From Clostridia bacterium (GTDB lineage Bacteria; Bacillota; Clostridia; Oscillospirales; Acutalibacteraceae), in assembly GCA_017437005.1 (NCBI GenBank), contig JAFSBZ010000037.1:1-56066 (forward strand): DNA of 56,066 nucleotides, read 5' to 3'. The notes under the pieces were generated by a model, which ran no database searches, was not told the origin of the DNA, and saw nothing but the letters and a program-made list of their open reading frames with translations. This document shows, in pieces, positions 24,669 through 34,163 of this stretch. The first letter of the stretch is position 1; each line of letters starts with the position of its first letter. The position numbers and the translations under genes were made by a program.

Positions 24669-26366
24669 ATGGAAGAAAACAAGGTTTTAAATGAAGAAGT
24701 TGAGGAAGTAAAGCCTTCCAACTTTATCTATGATTTTATTGATGAAGACTTGGCTGAAGGTGTTTACAGCCGTGTGCAGACACGTTTTCCACCCGAGCCA
24801 AACGGTTATTTGCACATAGGTCACGCAAAGGCTATTTGCATTGACTTTGGCACAGCCGAAAAATATAAGGGTAAGTGTAATCTTCGTCTTGACGATACCA
24901 ACCCCACCAAAGAAGATGTTGAATACGTTGATGCCATTATGGAAGATATTAAGTGGTTAGGCTTTAATTGGGATAATGTTTATTACGCTTCTGACTATTT
25001 TGATTTTATTTATGAGTGTGCTTTAAAACTTATTGACAAGGGACTTGCATATATTGACGAGTCAACCGCCGATGAAATTCGTGAAATGCGTGGCACACTT
25101 ACCGAACCGGGTAAAAATAGCCCTTATCGTGACCGACCGATTGAGGAGTCACGTGAATTGTTTGCAAAGATGACTGCAGGTGAAATAGAAGAGGGCAAAA
25201 TGGTGCTTCGCGCTAAAATTGATATGGCATCTTCTAACCTTAATATGCGTGACCCTGTTATTTACCGTGTGCTTAAAGCACATCACCACCGTACAGGAGA
25301 CAAGTGGTGTGTTTATCCAATGTATGACTTTGCGCATCCGCTTAGCGACGCGCGTGAGGGCGTTACACATTCGCTTTGCTCGTTAGAGTTTGAAAACCAC
25401 CGTCCGCTTTATAACTGGGTGCTTGAGGCTGCCGATATTACGGTTGAGCCGCCGCGTCAGATAGAGTTTGCGCGTATGAACGTAAACTATACACTTACAA
25501 GTAAGCGCAAGTGTTTAAAGCTTGTAAACGATAATTTGGTTAGCGGTTGGGATGATCCGCGTATGGCTACTATTTGTGGTATGCGCCGCCGTGGTTATCC
25601 GTCACAGGCGGTACGTGCTTTTGTTGACAAAATTGGTGTTTCAAAAGCGTATAGCGTAATTGACTATGCGTTGCTTGAGTCATGTGTTCGTGATTATCTT
25701 AACGAAAATGCCGACAGAGCCATGGCAGTTTTACGTCCGCTAAAGGTAGTTATTGATAACTATCCAGAGGGCAAACAAGAACAAATTGAGGTTGATATTA
25801 ACCCTAATAAGCCCGAGCTTGGAACGACAAGTGTTACGTTCTCTCGCGAGATATTTATCGAAGATGATGACTTTATGCTTGACCCACCAGGCAAGTACTT
25901 CCGTCTTTGCCCTGCAAAAGAGGTTAGACTTAAAGGTGCATATTTTGTAAAATATGCTTCTCATGAAGAGGATGAAAACGGTAATATTACAGTAGTTCAC
26001 TGTACCTATGACCCCGAAAGTCGCGGTGGCGAAGCACCGGATGGCCGCAAGGTTAAGGGCACTTTGCACTGGGTAAGCGCTGATAACTGTATAAATACGG
26101 AAGTCCGTTTGTATGATAGATTATTTAACGTAGAAAACCCAAGTGATGAAGAGGGTGTATCATCTTTTGCTGATAACCTTAATCCCGAATCACTAACCGT
26201 TATTCCTAACGCGGTTATTGATGCTTCACTTAAAAATGTGAAGATTGGTGACACCTTCCAATTTATGCGTCAGGGTTATTTCTGCGTAGATAAGGATTCA
26301 ACCGTTGATAAAATAGTCTTTAACCGTACAGTTGCGCTTAAAGACTCATTTGCAAAGAAAAAATGA
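24669..26366 (+). CDS. glnS: Glutaminyl-tRNA synthetase
   Basis: The 565-residue enzyme charges tRNA-Gln directly. The HIGH block reads FPPEPNGYLHIGHAKAIC, the amino-acid block NLRLDDTNP follows, and the KMSKS-type block is YTLTSKRKC. The C-terminal two beta-barrel anticodon domain is present (about 350-560), unlike the helical one of gltX. GlnRS is uncommon in Firmicutes, many of which use GatCAB transamidation. Tandem placement right after gltX is notable. The stop overlaps the next ATG as ATGA. Confidence 0.93.
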   Translation: MEENKVLNEEVEEVKPSNFIYDFIDEDLAEGVYSRVQTRFPPEPNGYLHIGHAKAICIDFGTAEKYKGKCNLRLDDTNPTKEDVEYVDAIMEDIKWLGFNWDNVYYASDYFDFIYECALKLIDKGLAYIDESTADEIREMRGTLTEPGKNSPYRDRPIEESRELFAKMTAGEIEEGKMVLRAKIDMASSNLNMRDPVIYRVLKAHHHRTGDKWCVYPMYDFAHPLSDAREGVTHSLCSLEFENHRPLYNWVLEAADITVEPPRQIEFARMNVNYTLTSKRKCLKLVNDNLVSGWDDPRMATICGMRRRGYPSQAVRAFVDKIGVSKAYSVIDYALLESCVRDYLNENADRAMAVLRPLKVVIDNYPEGKQEQIEVDINPNKPELGTTSVTFSREIFIEDDDFMLDPPGKYFRLCPAKEVRLKGAYFVKYASHEEDENGNITVVHCTYDPESRGGEAPDGRKVKGTLHWVSADNCINTEVRLYDRLFNVENPSDEEGVSSFADNLNPESLTVIPNAVIDASLKNVKIGDTFQFMRQGYFCVDKDSTVDKIVFNRTVALKDSFAKKK

Positions 26367-27112
26367 TTACAGTAAATAATGTTTTAGAATTTTTAAAAGA
26401 GAAATACCCACTTGATACCGCGTGCGATTTTGATAATGTTGGTCTTTTGGTGGGAGACGGTAATAATGCAGTAAATAGGGCAGTAGTTTGCCTTGATTGT
26501 GATATAAATACCGTAAACTATGCCAAAAGTATTGGCGCCGAGCTTATTGTAACGCATCATCCTGTAATATTTTCAGGACTTAAAAGCATACTTGCCGGCG
26601 GTGTGGTTTATGAGCTTGTAAAGAGTGATATATCGGTAATATCAATGCATACAAATCTTGATATTGCTGTTGGCGGTGTTACCGAAAGGCTTTGTGAAGT
26701 GATAGGCCTTAAAAATGTTAAACCTTTTGTATCACATAGTGGATTTTTGATTAGAGAAGCCCAAAGCAATATAACCGATGCCGATAAATTGGCTCGGCAT
26801 ATAAAAACACAGCTTGGTACAGCTGTACGGTATGCAAATGGCGGTAATGATATTTGTCGCGTGCTTGTATGTTCAGGCTCGGGCGGAGAGTTTTTGCAAG
26901 ACGTTATATCGGGTGGATATGACGCATTAATTTCTGCCGATATAAAGCATAACGTATTTATTGATGCCGTAAATGCCGGTGTTACAGTATTTGATGCTGG
27001 GCATTATCAAAGTGAAAATGTTATAGTATCTCCAATATTATGTGAGCTTAAATTAAAATTTAATGATGTGGTTTTTTCGGTGTATAACAACCCAAATATT
27101 AAATTTATTTAA
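26363..27112 (+). CDS. DUF34/NIF3 family metal-binding protein
   Basis: The 249-residue protein matches the NIF3 (GTP cyclohydrolase I type 2-like) family: CDFDNVGLLVGD at the start, VTHHPVIFSGLKSI with the metal histidines, MHTNLDIA, and the C-terminal DAGHYQSEN. These proteins form toroid hexamers with a dinuclear metal site; their physiological role remains unsettled. It is translationally coupled to glnS (four-base overlap) and lies 11 bases before the transglutaminase/dockerin gene. The usual neighbour, a TrmK-type tRNA methylase, is not present. Confidence 0.9.
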   Translation: MITVNNVLEFLKEKYPLDTACDFDNVGLLVGDGNNAVNRAVVCLDCDINTVNYAKSIGAELIVTHHPVIFSGLKSILAGGVVYELVKSDISVISMHTNLDIAVGGVTERLCEVIGLKNVKPFVSHSGFLIREAQSNITDADKLARHIKTQLGTAVRYANGGNDICRVLVCSGSGGEFLQDVISGGYDALISADIKHNVFIDAVNAGVTVFDAGHYQSENVIVSPILCELKLKFNDVVFSVYNNPNIKFI

Positions 27113-27123
27113 AGGTGGTAACA

Positions 27124-28659
27124 ATGAAAAAGTTTATTGCAACTATGCTTATACTTGCCGTTATTGTTAGTGGATTTTCTTTAAATGTATCTGCCGATAC
27201 AGGCTCTTTTGGTTTTACGGGGTATGAATATCCTACGATTTACTCCTCGGGCAGTTACAATATACAAAATAGTGGGCGAGCAATTACAAGCCGCGTTTAT
27301 ATAGAGGATTTTAAAACGCTGTTTTTAGAAAATATTGCTCAATGCAATAGCAGTATTGATATTTCAGGATACAATCTTGGACATAACGACAATAATACAG
27401 ATGCTATACAAAATTATATTTGGTATTGTTTACCTGAGGCGTTTAACGTTTTTGGAATAGGTTTTACGTATACTTGGAGTGGACTTATTACAGAGGTAAA
27501 TCTTTCTTATCGCGATTTTGCCGATACACCTGCAGAATACGCGGTGTGCCACAATAAAATGATTGCGGCAGCAGATAAGATTCTTACCGATATTGAAGGT
27601 AATTCAAAGCTTGATGATGTACAAAAAGCGTTGCTGTTACACGATAGATTAGCCTTGTGGAACGAGTATGATTATAATGGACTTGAAGCGGGCGATCAGG
27701 ATATTTATACGGCGTACGGTGCATTGGGAATGAGGGGCTCGGTTTGTCAGGGCTATGCTATGGCATATATGTATTTGCTTGAACGTGTAGGAATTTCAAA
27801 CAGTTATTGTTCGTCCGAGGCTCTTAATCACGGATGGAATACAGTTTATATTAATGGCAGACTTTATCACGTTGACGTAACGTGGGATGATATAAGCTGG
27901 GAAAAAGGAGAGCGTGGAGTTGTAGGCGGTGTTGGGCACGAAAACTTTTTACGGTCTACACAAGGAATATATAATACCGGTCACAAAGCAGATGACTATG
28001 ATTATTCACCAAGTGATACCACTTATGATAACTATTTTTGGCAGAATTCGGTAGCCGCATTTACGTATTTAAATGATGAAATATACTATATTGACAATAC
28101 CGAGCAGAAGCTTAAACGTTACAGTGACAGAACAGCACTTTGTAGTGTTGAGGGTGAGTGGAAGCATTATCTTGAAGATGGTAGCTATTATGATTTTGGC
28201 AATAATGCAAGGCTTTTAACTGATGGGGATGCTTTGATTTATTCTTTGTCGGATAGTGTTTATAGATATGATGTTTCTAACGGAAAATCAACAAAAATAT
28301 ATAACGCGGATTTAAGCGGAAATTTCAGTATATATGGTATTGTGATAGAAGATGAATATTTGATTTGTGATATAAATGATATTGTACCATACACAAGTTT
28401 GGGTTGCGAAAACGTTTATCAAATAAAGGTTAAGTATGAAAAGCCTGTTGATAATGTTGAGTACAGCGATGCAAACGGTGACGGTAAAATTAACGGTCGT
28501 GATTATGCTATGCTTATTCAACACATAAATGGCGCGAATGTTAATATCACACTTAAAAATGCCGATGTTAACGTCGACGGTAAAATCAATGGTCGCGATT
28601 ACGCATTATTGATTCAATATATAAATGGATGGGCTGTAACTCTTGGTCCAAAAGCATAA
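27124..28659 (+). CDS. Secreted transglutaminase-fold protein with dockerin
   Basis: The 511-residue exported protein begins with a signal peptide MKKFIATMLILAVIVSGFSL. A transglutaminase-like domain follows (about 140-260) with complete triad C208 (RGSVCQGYAM), H236 (NHGWNTV) and D251 (YHVDVTWDD). A region of short repeated strands with Y and D (about 300-440) has no recognised domain. A dockerin fills 448-511 with two DGKINGRDYA segments. The ATG at 27124 follows AAAGGTGG at five-base spacing. Such secreted transglutaminase-like proteins are often peptidases or crosslinkers of envelope polymers; activity here is inferred from the triad. It sits last in the nrdR-glnS transcript, an odd place for a secreted protein. 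Confidence 0.85.
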   Translation: MKKFIATMLILAVIVSGFSLNVSADTGSFGFTGYEYPTIYSSGSYNIQNSGRAITSRVYIEDFKTLFLENIAQCNSSIDISGYNLGHNDNNTDAIQNYIWYCLPEAFNVFGIGFTYTWSGLITEVNLSYRDFADTPAEYAVCHNKMIAAADKILTDIEGNSKLDDVQKALLLHDRLALWNEYDYNGLEAGDQDIYTAYGALGMRGSVCQGYAMAYMYLLERVGISNSYCSSEALNHGWNTVYINGRLYHVDVTWDDISWEKGERGVVGGVGHENFLRSTQGIYNTGHKADDYDYSPSDTTYDNYFWQNSVAAFTYLNDEIYYIDNTEQKLKRYSDRTALCSVEGEWKHYLEDGSYYDFGNNARLLTDGDALIYSLSDSVYRYDVSNGKSTKIYNADLSGNFSIYGIVIEDEYLICDINDIVPYTSLGCENVYQIKVKYEKPVDNVEYSDANGDGKINGRDYAMLIQHINGANVNITLKNADVNVDGKINGRDYALLIQYINGWAVTLGPKA

Positions 28660-28675
28660 TTCTTAAATGTTTTTT

Positions 28676-28710
28676 AGGCACACTTTCTTATAAAAGTGTG
28701 CCTTTGTTAT
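28676..28710 (+). terminator. Terminator after the transglutaminase/dockerin gene
   Basis: The stem AGGCACACTTT/AAAGTGTGCCT is followed by TTGTTATTTTATT. Confidence 0.82.
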
Positions 28711-28735
28711 TTTATTATTTATGTCTAAAATCATA

Positions 28736-28764
28736 TTGATATAACAGCAACAATATGTTAAAAT
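28736..28764 (+). promoter_or_regulatory. Promoter of the giant dockerin gene
   Basis: TTGATA and TAAAAT are 17 bases apart, about 35 bases upstream of the ATG at 28800. Confidence 0.58.
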
Positions 28765-28799
28765 TATTATGTATATAAAACTATATAATGGAGATGTGT

Positions 28800-31700
28800 A
28801 TGAAAAAATTACTTTCTTTGCTTTTGGCAATGATTATTATTACCTTATCTGTTCAGACCGATATACTCTATATGGGTATTGATGCGGCCGAAACTGTTAA
28901 TATATGGAGCGGTCTAAGCGCGGCTAACGGAAACGGTAAGTTTACCATAGGTGATGGCACTAAAGAAAATCCATATATCATACAAAACGGTGATCAGCTT
29001 TATACAATGATTTACAATTTTGGTACATTTGATGTAAAGCATAACGGTATAGCGGCATATTATAAGCTTGGTTGTGATATTTATTTGAACGATATATCCG
29101 ACTATGATAGCTGGGGTACATCGGATTTTGATATGTCAACACTTAACAACTGGGTAAAATATGAGGACACCTTTTGTCATCGTTCATTTTACGGTAATTT
29201 TGACGGTGACGGTCATACTATTTACGGTTTGTATGCACACGGATACCGCGTAACATCTTTTTTTCCAAACGTTGGGCATAATGCGGTTATTAGAAACGTT
29301 AATTTTAAAAATTCTTATGTGGTAAATACATCAGACGTAAATACTAATGACTTGGAAAATGACGGAGACACCATTGGTCAAAAGGTGTGGTACGCCGGTG
29401 CTTATGGTTCGGCCGGTGTTCTTTTGTCACGTGCTGACGGCGCAGGCGATAGTGATTTTAACACAGTGGATTTTACAATAAACAATTGCTCAATAACCGA
29501 TGCTTACATTGAAGCAAAATACTTTACTTCTGCATTTGTAGCATCGGCAAACTCCTGTCAGCCATATATCGCAAATTGTATGACAGCAAGAATTACCCTT
29601 AATTCTACAAGTGCTACACAGGGTGTAGAGGGTGCTATTATAAATATGCCGTATGGTTCTACAAATCCCACCTGTAATATGGATAATGTTTTAGCCGTGG
29701 GATATCCTATCTATGGTGTGGGCCGCGACGAAATGTGGAGCGGACTTAAAAAGCCCTCTATGAGTCATACATACACATTTAATAATGTTTATTCTACTGT
29801 TAGCAACCAATATACATTTAGTCATTCAAGCTATGGTAACGTAAGTTTTACCGATAATGAGGTTAATGTTGTAAGCGCATTAAATTTAATAGGTAGCAAA
29901 GCTGAGGCCACAATTCCCGGCTTTGATTGGGCTTATACGTGGCGCACGGTAGAGGGCGGATATCCTGTGCCTATGCGTGAATACGTTGTACCAACCGGAG
30001 ATGAATATTACAAAAATGGCGGTCCAAAGTACTCTACAGATGATTGGGACGGCAAGGTGGCCAAGCATTTTGCGGCGGGTAACGGTTCTTTGGAGGACCC
30101 ATATCTTATTGCCAATTGTGAAGAATTTTATCGTATGGCTACTATGCCGGAGGATGATAAATACTATAAAATTGCCAACGGTGTTACTGATCTTTATTTT
30201 AATGATATTGAAGGCAAAAGCTATAGCACATTGATGAGTTACTTTTCGTGGGGTATAGGGCAAAATTACGCCTATGATGAAAACATATGCTTTAGTGGTA
30301 ATTTTGACGGCAACGGTGTTGTATTTCACGGTATTCGTGCGGTCAGCGATAATTATGTAGGATTGTTTTCACAGTTAGGTTCGGCTTCTCTTAGCAATTT
30401 TACTATCAGATATTCATTCTTTAAGACCAATAGTTCGTCGGCAAAGGGCGCTGCGGCGGTTGTTGGAAGTGTTAAAGAAAATAGTACTGTTAACCTAAAA
30501 AATATAGCAATAGTTGATTGTAATATCAGTAGCAAAACCAATGCGGCAGGATTTGTTGCTTATGCAAATAATGGCTCAAATATTTATGTTGAAAATAGTA
30601 TAATTTTGGGTGGCAAGGTGCCGTCTGGCGACAATCCTTCTTATTATGGAGCCTTTTTGGCAAACGGTACAAATTGCGGTCTTAGCGTTAAAAACAGTAT
30701 ATCATCAGGTGTGTATCCTGCATCTACTGCTACAACCGCATATAACGGTAAATATGTAGGAGTATATACCGATACTGCTGCTTCCTCTACCACAGTAGAA
30801 AATTCTACAATAAATATTGTAGAAAAAGGCGCGCTTCAGGGCGAAGAGGCAAAAGCAACCTGTAAAGAATTTAACTGGACTTATTCATGGGATGTTACCG
30901 AGAATATGCCTATGCCTAAAAATGAGCAAAATAGCAACGGTATTGTAGGTGAGATTTGGTCGGGTAAGATTGCGCAATCTTTTGCAGGCGGTGACGGCAC
31001 AAGGAATAATCCCTATCAGATAAATACTGCCGAAATGCTAGCCCGTATGCTTGTTTACGGTAGCGGTGGTGATTATTATAAATTGACAGCAGATATTAAC
31101 ATAAATGATACCACAAAAGAAAATTGGCAAAATAGCGCTCTTGAATGGTTTACTTCAAAAGATGTTTCGGCTTTTGAAGGATGTTTGGATGGAAATGGAT
31201 TTTCGGTGTATGGTGTTTACAGTGTTGTTAATTCACCGAACGAATATGGCGCTTTAATACCTGTGTTGGGTACTGAATCGCAAATTAAAAAGCTTAAAGT
31301 AGATAATTGTTATTTAACAGGCAGTAATGGAGCTTATCTCGGCGGCTTAGCGGGTGTTTTGGAAGACAATGCTCCGGTTGCATCAAACATTCACGCATGT
31401 ATAGTAGGCGACAACGTTGCTTTTTACGGTGAAGCAAATGTTGGCGGCATAATTGCTAATGTTGGTTTTTCAAGAATAATAATTGAAAATTCTGTCTTCA
31501 GAGGAAAAATTAATGTGATCGGTGATTCGTATGGCATTTGTGGAGATGTTATAGGAAAGCTTGAAGCAAATGAGTGCATTTCACTTAATAATATACCGTT
31601 TGCAAATAATGATAAAATTGTTGCAAAAAATGTATATACCGATATACAGGTTGTTCAAGATGGAGTCGTATCGCTTGACATAGGTAATATGAAGGGAATT

Positions 31701-34094
31701 AACGCAAGAAAATATATGACTGCGTTGGATTTTACTTCTGTTTGGAGATTATCTACAACCGACATACCCACACCTACCGGTAATACAAAAACATATAACG
31801 GTGTTAAAGGCGAGGTTTGGAGTGGAAAGGTTGCGTCTCGCTTTGCATCGGGTAATGGCTCTATATCTAACCCATATATAATAGAAACCGGTGAACAATT
31901 GGCGCTGTTAATTACAAAAGCGGGTAATTATAACGATAAATATTTTAAACTTGGGTGTGATATTTACCTTAACGACGTTAACGGTGAATTGTGGCAAAGT
32001 AAGGTTGGAGCAACAAACTGGATTAGTAGCCACGATGCAGGTTATTTTAAAAGTTATCTTGATGGTGACGGTTACGTGGTGTTTGGTATGCATTACAACT
32101 ACATATCTACACCAAGCAGCACGTATATGGCGTTGATTCCGCGTTTTTCGGGTTCTGCCGAGGTTAAAAACCTTGGTGTATCACAAGCGTATATTAAAGC
32201 TACAAGGAACGACAACACCATATACGCAGGCGGTATATTTGGTATGGGTAACGCGTTCTACGATTTTTATGGAAATAAAGTGAATTTTAACCAAACGGTC
32301 GGAGACGAATTTTTAGTTCCCGGACAGTCAACTCCAACCAAATTGCCTTCAATTACCAGCTGTTTTGTTGACCATACCTGTTACATTGAGGCTACAAGCG
32401 TTGGTGGTATTGGTTGTCCCGGTGGTGCTGCAATAGTTGTACGTGACTGTATTGTTACTGCAAGACTTAAAGGTGATGATACGGTAAAAACGCGAGAAGG
32501 CGGTATAATTGGTTCATTTTGGACATATGCTTCACGTGTTTACAACTCAGTTTCATTTACACAAAGCAACAGCGGTGCTATAGGCGGCACACAGGCGAAT
32601 GTTCGCGATGTCGGCAGCAGTGTAATTTATCTTGAAAATATGTATTATCACGGCAATCAAGATGTATTTGGTACTACCCGTGTTAAACGCCCACAGTGGC
32701 GTATTGGTGAATATGCCAAAAATGCTATGCCTGAGCTTGATTGGGAAAACACATGGCGTGTTGAGGAAAACGGCACACCAGTGCTTAGAGTATTTGATAA
32801 AGCAGAGCGAAGCGCCGCAATGTTTTCTGACAAAAGCTATGTTATTCCCGAAGTGAAGGTTACCTTTGAAACGGGTGTCGATGGACTTGTAGTAGAAGAT
32901 CTTATTGGTAAAGCATATGAAAAGATAGATTTGCCAATACCACAAAGACAGGGTTATAAATTTGTAGCGTGGCACGGGTTTGCGGATCTTTCTTGCGAAT
33001 ATGAATATGATTTCTTTTTGCCAAGAGATATTACACTTTATGCCGAGTGGCAAGAGGTTTCGATTGCGCAAGACTTTGAAAAATATCCATATACCAAATG
33101 GGATTGCGACACATCGGTTTGGAGATATAATACACCGCAAAATGATATTGAATATAGCGATGATTATGTTCGTAGTGGTGAAAAATCAATTCAATTAATG
33201 ACAGCGAGTGACAATGCTGAAACCTTGCTCATAAATTATAGAAAAACGCTTACTGCGGGACAAAATTATACTATTTCATTTTGGGTTGCGGGGGAAAACA
33301 GTAATTCGCAGCCACAATTTGCGCTTACTCATAAAGTGTATCCTGATTATTTGGCCGCCGACAAGCTTACAGAACCAATAATGTCAACGGGTGAAACGGT
33401 AGGTAAATGGACGAAATACGAACATACATTTAATGCCCTGACACCATGGGTTGCTATAAAGGTACTTGATGGCATAGGTTTATATTTTGACGATGTTGTA
33501 ATTGATATAAACGGTGAATTAGTTTCGCAGACAGAAGTGCCAGCAGATGTATATGAAGCCGAATATTACGGAAGTATGTATGAAGGCGCGGTACTTTCTA
33601 ACGGTGTTACCACAGTAGGAGAATATGCCTTTGCGTATAATAATTTTATTACTGACATATATATTTCTGACAGCGTTACGCAAATTAGTGAATACGCATT
33701 TTACGGCTGTAAGCATTTGACTGACATATGGTATGCCGGTAGTGAAAAAGATTTTTATAATATTGTTGTTTTAAACAATAATGAACCACTTGTTGATGCA
33801 ATTTGGCATTTCGACAGTTGCAGCATAGGAAAAGAACACATTTACGACGGCGATAATGATGCTGATTGTAATTTGTGTGGTGAAGTAAGATATGAAGTAC
33901 TGCTGGGTGACGCTAACAATGACGGAAAAATTAACGGTCGAGATTATGCGATAATTTTACAGCATATAAATGGCTGGGATGTTGATATGAACATACTTAG
34001 CGCTGATGTAAACGGTGACGAAAGAATTAACGGTCGAGATTATGCAATGATTTTGCAGTACATAAATGGCTGGGATGTAAAAATTAACGGTTAG
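28800..34094 (+). CDS. Giant secreted repeat protein with InlB-like, CBM-like, LRR and dockerin domains
   Basis: The 1764-residue protein starts with signal peptide MKKLLSLLLAMIIITLSVQT (ATG at 28800 behind GGAGATG). Four modules follow, each opening with a WSGK-A..FA.G.GS..NPY(I/L)I-like block and closing in a W..TW...G.PVP block (starts near residues 34, 415, 719, 1006). Inside each, FDGDG..I.G(L/I) strands suggest a GLUG/beta-helix type surface fold. Downstream are an InlB-type repeat (about 1351-1420), a CBM4/9-like domain (about 1422-1570), a BspA-type leucine-rich repeat (about 1588-1670), a CxxC segment and a dockerin (about 1703-1763). No catalytic motif was recognised. It probably binds surfaces or polysaccharides while docked to a cohesin. 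It has its own promoter and terminator. Confidence 0.83.
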   Translation: MKKLLSLLLAMIIITLSVQTDILYMGIDAAETVNIWSGLSAANGNGKFTIGDGTKENPYIIQNGDQLYTMIYNFGTFDVKHNGIAAYYKLGCDIYLNDISDYDSWGTSDFDMSTLNNWVKYEDTFCHRSFYGNFDGDGHTIYGLYAHGYRVTSFFPNVGHNAVIRNVNFKNSYVVNTSDVNTNDLENDGDTIGQKVWYAGAYGSAGVLLSRADGAGDSDFNTVDFTINNCSITDAYIEAKYFTSAFVASANSCQPYIANCMTARITLNSTSATQGVEGAIINMPYGSTNPTCNMDNVLAVGYPIYGVGRDEMWSGLKKPSMSHTYTFNNVYSTVSNQYTFSHSSYGNVSFTDNEVNVVSALNLIGSKAEATIPGFDWAYTWRTVEGGYPVPMREYVVPTGDEYYKNGGPKYSTDDWDGKVAKHFAAGNGSLEDPYLIANCEEFYRMATMPEDDKYYKIANGVTDLYFNDIEGKSYSTLMSYFSWGIGQNYAYDENICFSGNFDGNGVVFHGIRAVSDNYVGLFSQLGSASLSNFTIRYSFFKTNSSSAKGAAAVVGSVKENSTVNLKNIAIVDCNISSKTNAAGFVAYANNGSNIYVENSIILGGKVPSGDNPSYYGAFLANGTNCGLSVKNSISSGVYPASTATTAYNGKYVGVYTDTAASSTTVENSTINIVEKGALQGEEAKATCKEFNWTYSWDVTENMPMPKNEQNSNGIVGEIWSGKIAQSFAGGDGTRNNPYQINTAEMLARMLVYGSGGDYYKLTADININDTTKENWQNSALEWFTSKDVSAFEGCLDGNGFSVYGVYSVVNSPNEYGALIPVLGTESQIKKLKVDNCYLTGSNGAYLGGLAGVLEDNAPVASNIHACIVGDNVAFYGEANVGGIIANVGFSRIIIENSVFRGKINVIGDSYGICGDVIGKLEANECISLNNIPFANNDKIVAKNVYTDIQVVQDGVVSLDIGNMKGINARKYMTALDFTSVWRLSTTDIPTPTGNTKTYNGVKGEVWSGKVASRFASGNGSISNPYIIETGEQLALLITKAGNYNDKYFKLGCDIYLNDVNGELWQSKVGATNWISSHDAGYFKSYLDGDGYVVFGMHYNYISTPSSTYMALIPRFSGSAEVKNLGVSQAYIKATRNDNTIYAGGIFGMGNAFYDFYGNKVNFNQTVGDEFLVPGQSTPTKLPSITSCFVDHTCYIEATSVGGIGCPGGAAIVVRDCIVTARLKGDDTVKTREGGIIGSFWTYASRVYNSVSFTQSNSGAIGGTQANVRDVGSSVIYLENMYYHGNQDVFGTTRVKRPQWRIGEYAKNAMPELDWENTWRVEENGTPVLRVFDKAERSAAMFSDKSYVIPEVKVTFETGVDGLVVEDLIGKAYEKIDLPIPQRQGYKFVAWHGFADLSCEYEYDFFLPRDITLYAEWQEVSIAQDFEKYPYTKWDCDTSVWRYNTPQNDIEYSDDYVRSGEKSIQLMTASDNAETLLINYRKTLTAGQNYTISFWVAGENSNSQPQFALTHKVYPDYLAADKLTEPIMSTGETVGKWTKYEHTFNALTPWVAIKVLDGIGLYFDDVVIDINGELVSQTEVPADVYEAEYYGSMYEGAVLSNGVTTVGEYAFAYNNFITDIYISDSVTQISEYAFYGCKHLTDIWYAGSEKDFYNIVVLNNNEPLVDAIWHFDSCSIGKEHIYDGDNDADCNLCGEVRYEVLLGDANNDGKINGRDYAIILQHINGWDVDMNILSADVNGDERINGRDYAMILQYINGWDVKING
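28892..32790 (+). repeat. Four diverged protein-level repeats within the giant gene
   Basis: Units start near 28899, 30043, 30955 and 31815 and are about 860-1150 bases long. Similarity is clear in protein (WSGK opening, YYKL..DI.LND strand, closing TWRV) but low in DNA, so the repeats are old. Boundaries are approximate. Confidence 0.7.
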
Positions 34095-34098
34095 CCAA

Positions 34099-34150
34099 AA
34101 AAGAGGTCTGTATCACTTTTCAAGTGATACAGACCTCTTGATGTTTTTTG
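34099..34150. terminator. Bidirectional terminator between dockerin gene and LOG gene
   Basis: An 18-base perfect stem (34101-34118 with 34122-34139) and a three-base loop have T-runs in both directions. Confidence 0.9.
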
Positions 34151-34163
34151 GGGGGATTAAATA

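Noticed and set aside
32553-33140. 195-residue ORF antisense to the giant dockerin gene
   Set aside because: It is Cys/Phe/Ile-rich low-complexity translation opposite a well-supported gene, with no start signal.
27124-34094. Cellulosome enzyme cluster
   Set aside because: The dockerin proteins show no cellulase or hemicellulase domains, and no cohesin or scaffoldin is present in the window.
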